Source: Planctomycetota bacterium (GTDB lineage: Bacteria > Planctomycetota > SKW154). From it: 29,904 bases of DNA. Made by a program: the position numbers and the translations under genes. Below, one piece after another: positions 24,526 to 29,904 of the stretch (positions are counted from its first letter, which is position 1; the number at the start of each line of letters is the position of its first letter). The stretch covers positions 1 through 29,904 of the forward strand of contig JAOAAR010000001.1 of the NCBI GenBank assembly GCA_026418755.1, given 5' to 3'. The notes below the pieces were generated by a model. That model had not been told where the DNA came from. It searched no databases and saw only the letters and a program-made list of their open reading frames with translations.

Positions 24526-24741
24526 TTACCGCTTCCCTTGATTTTTACTCTCTTCATATCTGCGCAACTGCGACCACACAGGACCCCTAATCTTAGGCAT
24601 CCCGTTCGGATGCCAAGAAATACGCCAGAGGATTCCACAGCGCGGACAACCATATTGCTCAACCCCCTTCGGTATCACAATCCGCTCAAAACAATGCAGA
24701 CATCTCACCTGCCTCTTCCTCTCGTCAGCACTCTCCACCAT
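24526..24741 (-). CDS. Small zinc-ribbon protein
   Basis: A 71-residue protein with two Cys pairs, Cys14-x-x-Cys17 (CLHC) and Cys32-x-x-Cys35 (CPRC), spaced like a zinc ribbon. The flanks are basic and the C-terminus is Arg/Lys-rich, with no membrane segment. The ATG at 24741 follows GGAGATAGGG. It is the first gene of the minus-strand run that continues with lptD and coaD. Function unknown; nucleic-acid or protein binding is possible. Confidence 0.75.
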   Translation of the reverse strand: MVESADERKRQVRCLHCFERIVIPKGVEQYGCPRCGILWRISWHPNGMPKIRGPVWSQLRRYEESKNQGKR

Positions 24742-24993
24742 ACCCTATCTCCAACATCCACTTCACGAAGAAACCTCTCTTGAAAATACCGCCCTCAAAC
24801 TATGGTCACTCGAACAGATCTTAAGCACTCCTTTTCTCCTCTCTAAGCACAGTTCAATCATCTCAATAAGCCCGATTCCACAGACTCATATTGTGAAAAG
24901 CAACTCCTCTCCTATTCCCTCCTAACTTCCAACGGCAAAATGTCCGCCTTTTCCTGAACAAATCACCCCATAAGTTGCTCCGTCCGCCATGCC

Positions 24994-26142
24994 TCATACG
25001 ACGCTCTTCTCCCGGATGAATTCGCCTTTCTTGAACCGCTCAATCGAGTACTCTTCTATCGAAAGCGTTTTCGGTCTGCCAAAAACGAAGAGTTCAGCCA
25101 TGATCTTCCCAACAGCAGGCGAAATCATAAACCCGTGTCCCGACCATCCTGTAGCGCAGAAGAAGTTCTCATATTCGTTGACGCGACCAAGAATTGGCTG
25201 CGCATCAGGCGTAACAGCGTAAAGCCCCGCCCACTGCCGCAGAACATTCACCTTCCTAAGACATGGATAATGGTAAAGGAGTTTTCTCGAAATCTCGACT
25301 ACGAACCTCCAACTGTTCATCATATTAAAAGAGGGCTTCTCATCCTCATCTGTCTGCCCTGTGATAAACCCCCCTTCCTCAGACTGCGAAAAATATATGT
25401 TATGGTAAAGGTCAATCACCATCGGTCTATGAATTATCTCAAGCGGCTCCGTGACGAGAATCTGATGCCTGTACGGCGTAACGGGAATCTCCGTACCCAA
25501 CAGTTTCGTGACTTCTCCTGCCCAAGCGCCCGCGGCGTTTAAGACAAGAGAACAGTCTATTTCCGTGCCGTCATCTAAAATAGCGGTTTGAACTCTACTT
25601 CCGCTTGTCCTGAAACCAACCACCGAACGGCGAAGAAGAAACCTGGCTCCTTTTCGTCTCGCAGCATTCGCATAGCCGTCAGTAACGAGAAAGGGGTTAG
25701 CAACCCCGTCCGTAGGGCAGAAAGTCGCCGCTAAAATCTCGCTCCTGTTCATAAGAGGAACAATCTCCGCAACCTCTTCAGGGCTAATAAGACGAGAAGG
25801 AACACCGTGTTTGTTCTGAAGAGACACATTCTGCTTGAACTGCTCGACCATCTCCTGAGTGTAGGCAGGCAGTAAATAGCCGCCCTGACGGAACTGAATC
25901 TCCGCCCCCGTAATCTCCTTAAAATTCTCAAACTCTTTTATAGAGTGTTGAGCAAGTTTGATGTTCCCTTCAGTTGACCATTGCGCACGGATTCCGCCTC
26001 CACATCTGCCTGTCGCACCCGACGCCAAAAAATCGCGCTCCACAACCAACACATCCGTCCTGCCAAACTGCGTCAAATGGAAAGCAACAGAACAACCCAC
26101 CACCCCGCCACCTATAATGAGAATATCACAAGATTCCCTCAC
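24994..26142 (-). CDS. FAD-dependent oxidoreductase, DAO family (amine/amino-acid oxidase or dehydrogenase)
   Basis: A 382-residue flavoprotein of the D-amino-acid-oxidase superfamily (sarcosine oxidase beta, glycine oxidase and HcnC-like). The FAD dinucleotide motif GGGVVG is at 11-16 with Glu35 ending the second strand. GATGRCGGGIRAQWS, VLNAAGAWAGEV and the C-terminal FFCATGWSGHGFMISPAVGK complete the family fingerprint. It has no signal peptide. The start is GTG at 26142, with GGAGGG 6 bases upstream. The oxidised substrate cannot be told from sequence. It stands between the minus-strand lptD run and the toroid-protein gene, separated by gaps of about 250 and 176 bases, so it is probably its own unit. 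Confidence 0.9.
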   Translation of the reverse strand: MRESCDILIIGGGVVGCSVAFHLTQFGRTDVLVVERDFLASGATGRCGGGIRAQWSTEGNIKLAQHSIKEFENFKEITGAEIQFRQGGYLLPAYTQEMVEQFKQNVSLQNKHGVPSRLISPEEVAEIVPLMNRSEILAATFCPTDGVANPFLVTDGYANAARRKGARFLLRRSVVGFRTSGSRVQTAILDDGTEIDCSLVLNAAGAWAGEVTKLLGTEIPVTPYRHQILVTEPLEIIHRPMVIDLYHNIYFSQSEEGGFITGQTDEDEKPSFNMMNSWRFVVEISRKLLYHYPCLRKVNVLRQWAGLYAVTPDAQPILGRVNEYENFFCATGWSGHGFMISPAVGKIMAELFVFGRPKTLSIEEYSIERFKKGEFIREKSVV

Positions 26143-26199
26143 ATCATCCCTCCGTATCCATCAAACTATATTATCCGAGATACACCATTAACAAGCAAG

Positions 26200-26225
26200 C
26201 CTTATAAGGACTGTTAACTCTTAAC
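26200..26225. promoter_or_regulatory. Palindromes upstream of the FAD oxidoreductase gene, operator candidates
   Basis: CCTTATAAGG (26200-26209) is a perfect 10-bp palindrome. GTTAA-CTC-TTAAC (26213-26225) is an inverted repeat beside it. A minus-strand TATAAT lies at 26264-26259, upstream of both, so they would sit in the leader just after the transcription start. The role is inferred. Confidence 0.35.
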
Positions 26226-26318
26226 CGGTAAATGAACAGTACACACCTACTCTCTAAAATTATACCCTTTGAGATACAACTCCCCGTAAGAGATGTGAAA
26301 AGCGGTCACCTTTTCAGA

Positions 26319-27824
26319 CTATTTGGGCTTCTCAGAAGGCTCCTTGGCAGGTCCTAACACCCCTTTACCCGTATAAATGTCTTCGGGCAGTTTGACAATA
26401 GGGGCGGTCGCACGCTTCAAAAAGAGTATGGCAAAACAAGTGTTGACCGTCTCGTCCAACGCCGCTGCGTTAATGATGAGTTGCCCCACCTGCCGCTGTT
26501 GACCCTCCTCACCTGGCCACGAGCCATCAGCGCGCTGTGCACCCAACAAAAATTCAGCACCTTCCTTATACCAGTTGTGCGTCCCAAACTCATAGACAAG
26601 CGAAAGAATTCCAGCGCGTTCGAGCCCATAAAGATAGTAGTAGTGCCAATCAGGACAGTTGGGGTTCTTGTTGACAGCAAAATTGTGAGCAAGCCAAGCA
26701 CAGCCATCCCGAATCGCTTCATTAACCGCTTTCTTAAGGTCACCTGAGAGCCCACTTAGATTCGCCTTACAGATAGCAAGTGCAGCAACTCCACTGCAAG
26801 TCATACTGCCGACCGCCTTGCAGAAAATATCGTCTTTGGGAATCTCTGGCTGATTCTGCGGCAGGACATAACCCCAACCGCGCGCCCTCATATCCTTCAA
26901 CTCCCCTCCAAACTTCCGATAAGGACTTTCATCTATAGTCACACCTTCCGTCCGAACCTTTCTCAACAGTTCACTCACATCCTTCTCTTCTCCCTTTTCC
27001 ACCGCCTCTATGAACTTTCCTCGCATCCTTTCAAGAATCTGCCTCTCAAGTTGCTTCAACTCTTTCACATCAAAATCAGCAATCGGAACCGGAAACCCCT
27101 TGACTTTTGGTCCGTCTTGTTCCTGCGCAACAAGGAAATACTGGACTATTTTGAAAAAAACAGCATCCGGAACGGTCAAACCGCAGCGAGAAGCAGCGTG
27201 AAGCGCAAGCAGCGCATACTGTGAGTTAGATGCGTCAACTCGCGCGTTCGGCCCCACCTGATATTGCCCCCCATAACTCCAGACATCCTTTTGTTGCTGA
27301 AGAAGCCATTCCAGCGCCCGCTTCATCCAGTCCTTATATACATCAGGCAACTTCCCAAAATCTCTTTTCTGCTTCTCCTCAGGAGGAATAAAAACCTGCG
27401 TCCTTTTAGCCTTTATCTCCTTCTCTATCTCCTTCTCCGTAAGCACATCATCCGATTCCGCCAAAGCGGCGAGCGCAAGAATGAGGCAAGAGACCGAATA
27501 TGTCGAGCGAAATTGCTGCTTGTAAAGATAGTCGAGCGCCTTTTTGACAGCCTCGGAAGTCTTCGGCTCACCTCCTTTCAAAAGCGCAAGAAGACACAAA
27601 GCCGTTGCACCTTCTGGGAACCCCGTCGCACGCTTCGTCACAGGCCACGAACCGTCCGCATTCTGCTTGCTCTTTAAAAATTCTATGCCTTTCTGAACCG
27701 CCGCCTTTACACGCGCCTGGTCAACTCCCGCGACCTGCCCTGCCGCCTGCTCCCGCTCCTTGTCCTGCGCAAAAACAAAAACAGCACCGCATAGAAGAAC
27801 CAAGATTGCGATAAACACTCTCAT
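26319..27824 (-). CDS. Secreted prenyltransferase/squalene-cyclase-like repeat protein (alpha/alpha-toroid)
   Basis: A 501-residue exported protein with a clear signal peptide (1-20). It carries repeats of the squalene-cyclase type, with QW-like motifs at QNADGSW (54-60), QEQDGP and QRADGSWPG near the C-terminus. Helical pairs with A/L-rich faces (ATALCLLALLKGG, SQYALLALHAASRCG) lie between them. I see no DxDD protonation motif of true cyclases. The DASNSQYALLALHAA block and the signal peptide match the large family of secreted toroid proteins of unknown function that is abundant in planctomycetes. The ATG at 27824 has GGAGGA upstream. It is probably single-gene, transcribed away from the kinase. 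Confidence 0.85.
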   Translation of the reverse strand: MRVFIAILVLLCGAVFVFAQDKEREQAAGQVAGVDQARVKAAVQKGIEFLKSKQNADGSWPVTKRATGFPEGATALCLLALLKGGEPKTSEAVKKALDYLYKQQFRSTYSVSCLILALAALAESDDVLTEKEIEKEIKAKRTQVFIPPEEKQKRDFGKLPDVYKDWMKRALEWLLQQQKDVWSYGGQYQVGPNARVDASNSQYALLALHAASRCGLTVPDAVFFKIVQYFLVAQEQDGPKVKGFPVPIADFDVKELKQLERQILERMRGKFIEAVEKGEEKDVSELLRKVRTEGVTIDESPYRKFGGELKDMRARGWGYVLPQNQPEIPKDDIFCKAVGSMTCSGVAALAICKANLSGLSGDLKKAVNEAIRDGCAWLAHNFAVNKNPNCPDWHYYYLYGLERAGILSLVYEFGTHNWYKEGAEFLLGAQRADGSWPGEEGQQRQVGQLIINAAALDETVNTCFAILFLKRATAPIVKLPEDIYTGKGVLGPAKEPSEKPK

Positions 27825-27857
27825 CTAAAATCCTCCTCCGACTTTGCTCCTCCTTAT

Positions 27858-27863
27858 ATTATA
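27858..27863 (-). promoter_or_regulatory. Consensus -10 for the toroid-protein gene
   Basis: On the minus strand TATAAT at 27863-27858 lies 33 bases before the ATG at 27824. No good -35 hexamer is seen at 16-18 bases; instead the palindrome at 27880-27896 occupies that position, which suggests an activator- or repressor-controlled promoter. Confidence 0.4.
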
Positions 27864-27879
27864 CACTGACACCTGCCCA

Positions 27880-27896
27880 AAAATTGTAACAATTTT
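27880..27896. promoter_or_regulatory. 17-bp palindrome AAAATTGT-A-ACAATTTT, candidate operator
   Basis: Perfect 8-bp arms around one central A. It covers the -35 position of the minus-strand TATAAT at 27858-27863 and lies in the divergent region shared with the kinase gene. A dimeric regulator could bind here. Confidence 0.5.
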
Positions 27897-28077
27897 ATAC
27901 ATCAATCTTCGAAAGTCAGTCTACCAATGTAGCAGAAAATTCTCAAAGAGTCAAACCAGAAGGAGACAACCTAAACACAGTAGATTCTTTCGCTAAATGA
28001 GGTTAAAGAGAGAGTCTAACTTGAAAGGAGGACGACCGCTGGTTAAAATGAAAAAGAGGCTTGTGAGAGGAACAAGT

Positions 28078-29106
28078 ATGGAAACCTTCGAAGGAAAACC
28101 CGTCATTGGCGAGATTCAAGATGTGACTCGATTCATCCTCGTCAGAAAGATAGCAGAAGGTGGAATGGGAACGATTTACGAAGCGCTTCAATTAGGGGCG
28201 GAGGGTTTTCGCAAGACTGTGGCAATCAAGATGATTCGGGCAGAATTCGGAGACGACAAGCAATTCGCCGAGATGTTCATAGGAGAGGCTAAACTGGTAG
28301 CAGATTTAGTCCATCAAAACATCGTCCAAATCTATCAATTGGGAAAAATAGGCAAACAGTATTATATGGCAATGGAGTATATATTTGGAGTAGACCTTGC
28401 AACTTTTATAGAGAGGCACAGAGAATTGAAAAAGCCGATACCTGTTGAAATAGCCACATTCATAATATCCCGTGTCTGCCGTGCGCTTCGTTATGCGCAC
28501 GAAAAGCGCGACAGAAATGGCAACCTCCTAGGAATCGTCCATCGGGATATAAGTCCTGCCAACATAATGTTGGCATACGAAGGAGAAGTGCGAGTAACCG
28601 ATTTTGGAATCGCAAAGGCGCGGAATTTAAAGCATGCACGAGAAGGTGAAGTCTTGATGGGAAAGTTACAATATATGTCACCTGAACAGGCACAGTTTAA
28701 AGAAACAGACGGTCGCTCCGACTTGTTCTCCACAGGCGTAGTTCTATACGAGATGCTGGCTGCTCGCCAACTGTGGCAGCCTTCCAACACGATGAAGATG
28801 CTCCACGACATCTGCTACCAGCCTGTTGAGCCAATCAGAAAATACAGAAGCGATGTTCCTGAGGCTGTCTCGAAAATCATAGAGCGGGCGCTCCAGAAAG
28901 ACCGCGAACTTCGCTATCAGAGAGCTCAAGAGATGCTCTTTGACCTCGAATACTATATGTATCACGACCGTTACGGACCTACGACGAGCACATTAGAGCA
29001 TTATCTTGCGAAGATATTCCCAGACAAGGTCACATATCAGCCGATAGACAAGACTGAAGAGCGAAGAATGCCGCAAATCTTCGGACAGAAGGAGGGCAAA
29101 TTATGA
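28078..29106 (+). CDS. Hanks-type serine/threonine protein kinase
   Basis: A 342-residue soluble kinase with a complete catalytic core: Gly-rich loop IAEGGMGTIYEA (25-36), VAIK Lys51, Glu70 in the C-helix, HRDISPANIML (155-165) with catalytic Asp157 and Asn162, DFGIAK (175-180), and MSPEQ (200-204). The HRDISPAN form is typical of bacterial kinases of the myxobacterial/planctomycete kind. There is no membrane helix or external sensor domain. The start is uncertain: ATGs at 27997, 28048 and 28078 are all in frame. I chose 28078 because AGAGG lies 7 bases before it; the upstream extension is basic and unconserved. Its TGA overlaps the ATG of the secreted protein that follows, so the two are coupled. 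Confidence 0.9.
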   Translation: METFEGKPVIGEIQDVTRFILVRKIAEGGMGTIYEALQLGAEGFRKTVAIKMIRAEFGDDKQFAEMFIGEAKLVADLVHQNIVQIYQLGKIGKQYYMAMEYIFGVDLATFIERHRELKKPIPVEIATFIISRVCRALRYAHEKRDRNGNLLGIVHRDISPANIMLAYEGEVRVTDFGIAKARNLKHAREGEVLMGKLQYMSPEQAQFKETDGRSDLFSTGVVLYEMLAARQLWQPSNTMKMLHDICYQPVEPIRKYRSDVPEAVSKIIERALQKDRELRYQRAQEMLFDLEYYMYHDRYGPTTSTLEHYLAKIFPDKVTYQPIDKTEERRMPQIFGQKEGKL

Positions 29107-29904
29107 GGCTTGTTTGCATACTTATAACAACTCTCTTTTTCTCGGTATGGATAGCCGCTCAGCAGAGTGAGGACGACTTACAAACGAACTCCTCCGTTTC
29201 GCTGAACGCATTCTCTGACCCCGAAGGAATCATCGACGAGGTGCGTTCCCGTCTGAAACAGCAAAAATTCAGAGAGGGTATCGAACTTCTCCAGATACTT
29301 TTGGAGAAAACCCTCACCGAAGCATCCTTTGCCGGCAAACTCTACCATAGAAGCGAAAATGTGTATATACCGCTCGACGATTTCTGTGTTCAACTTCTTA
29401 GAGAGATGCCACTCGGAGGATACGACACCTACATCACTTTATACGGAGCCACAGCAGAGAGAAGCCTCGAACAAGCGCTCTCCTCCGGCAACACGGAAGG
29501 AATCGAGACGGTGAGCCGACTTTACCCCTTGACCGAAGCAGGACAAAAAGCGCTTCTGTATCTGGCAGACACCGCCCTTGAATCAGGAGACGGTGCTAAA
29601 GCGCTTTACTACTTGAATCGTAGCATTCAGACAACAGGCAGACGAAGTACACTCACCTCTCTTAAAATGGCAGCAGCGATGTTAATTCAGACACTTAAAG
29701 AGAGTGCAAAAGAGATTCTTCTCTCATTGGATGACAAAACCCTGAGTAAAGAAGAAGCCGCCATCAAAGCGAAACTTCTCGAACAGACTAAAGGATCTAC
29801 TACCACTTCCTCTTCCCGCAAACAAGATATTTATAACTCCTTCTATGACTCATCTTCATCGATTGCGATACCGCAAGATTGGAGAACAGTCCTGTTTCGA
29901 GGCT
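29103..29904 (+). CDS. Secreted protein, N-terminal part of a PQQ/BamB-type propeller family (3' end outside window)
   Basis: A frame opening at ATG 29103, overlapping the kinase stop as ATGA, stays open to the window end (267 codons, incomplete). Residues 1-20 form a signal peptide ending IAAQ. Then follows a helical region: EGIIDEVRSRLKQQKFREGI, YIPLDDFCVQLLREMPLGG, a repeat-like stretch on SGNTEGIETVSRLYPLTEAG, and LADTALESGDGAKALYYLNR. This pattern is the usual helical N-terminus of planctomycete outer-membrane or periplasmic PQQ-binding-like beta-propeller proteins, with the propeller still to come. I infer a periplasmic location. The pairing with a kinase may mean the kinase regulates or senses through it. 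Identification is by family memory. Confidence 0.65.
   Translation, partial: MRLVCILITTLFFSVWIAAQQSEDDLQTNSSVSLNAFSDPEGIIDEVRSRLKQQKFREGIELLQILLEKTLTEASFAGKLYHRSENVYIPLDDFCVQLLREMPLGGYDTYITLYGATAERSLEQALSSGNTEGIETVSRLYPLTEAGQKALLYLADTALESGDGAKALYYLNRSIQTTGRRSTLTSLKMAAAMLIQTLKESAKEILLSLDDKTLSKEEAAIKAKLLEQTKGSTTTSSSRKQDIYNSFYDSSSSIAIPQDWRTVLFRG

Noticed and set aside
1..29904. tRNA, rRNA, insertion sequence, prophage or integrative element
   Set aside because: No transposase, integrase, terminal repeats, tRNA-like T-loop sequence or rRNA core was seen in the window.

Overview
The window comes from a diderm (Gram-negative type) bacterium with a moderate G+C, densely packed genome. Outer-membrane biogenesis genes are present: an Mla-type lipid transporter and an LptD-like LPS-assembly protein. 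Several families are typical of Planctomycetota or related PVC lineages. These are a secreted squalene-cyclase-like alpha/alpha-toroid protein, a Hanks-type kinase coupled to the start of a secreted PQQ-propeller-type protein, PD40 beta-propeller repeats, and a secreted HExxH/PDZ protease. I therefore favour a planctomycete-like organism, as an inference only; no rRNA or other phylogenetic marker is present. I saw no tRNA, rRNA, insertion sequence, phage gene or CRISPR array.

Layout, left to right. 1-4627 (+): the 3' end of an unknown gene, then mlaE-mlaF-mlaD and a ketopantoate reductase (panE), all overlapping or tightly spaced. The MlaD protein is unusually long, with an MCE domain, a repetitive helical stalk and a C-terminal beta-rich, barrel-like domain. 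4667-5277 (+): a PD40-repeat protein whose signal peptide lies in a different frame from its body, joined at an A8 run containing an A-AAA-AAG heptamer. 5278-5920: gene-free, with a small degenerate tandem repeat. 5921-7933 (+): a methyltransferase fused to a D-Ala-D-Ala-ligase-like ATP-grasp enzyme. 8007-9620 (+): a near-perfect sigma-70 promoter drives a GAF plus degenerate GGDEF protein, followed by a PilZ-like protein. 9633-10655 (-): RNA 3'-phosphate cyclase (rtcA), divergent from a membrane-anchored coiled-coil protein with LTxxQ-type motifs (10772-11524, +).

11715-13594 (+): a divergent class V aminotransferase-like protein, a nicotinamidase-like hydrolase and a tiny CooT-like nickel protein. 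13634-19572 (+): a heterodimeric ABC exporter, then the secreted zinc protease and a serine/alanine-glyoxylate-type aminotransferase; the ORFs from 13634 onward overlap stop-to-start. 19544-24741 (-): a run of zinc ribbon, lptD, coaD, nicotinate phosphoribosyltransferase and an NAD-dependent epimerase, meeting the plus-strand operon tail-to-tail with a 29-bp coding overlap under a strong hairpin. 24994-27824 (-): an FAD-dependent amine/amino-acid oxidoreductase and the toroid protein. 28078-29904 (+): Ser/Thr kinase and the N-terminal part of the PQQ-type protein, which runs off the window.

Themes linking the genes are envelope lipid and LPS transport (Mla, LptD, ABC exporter), NAD and CoA cofactor supply (nicotinamidase-like, pncB, coaD, panE), and signalling (GAF/GGDEF, PilZ, kinase). 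All functions are read from motifs and family memory. No database search was possible.
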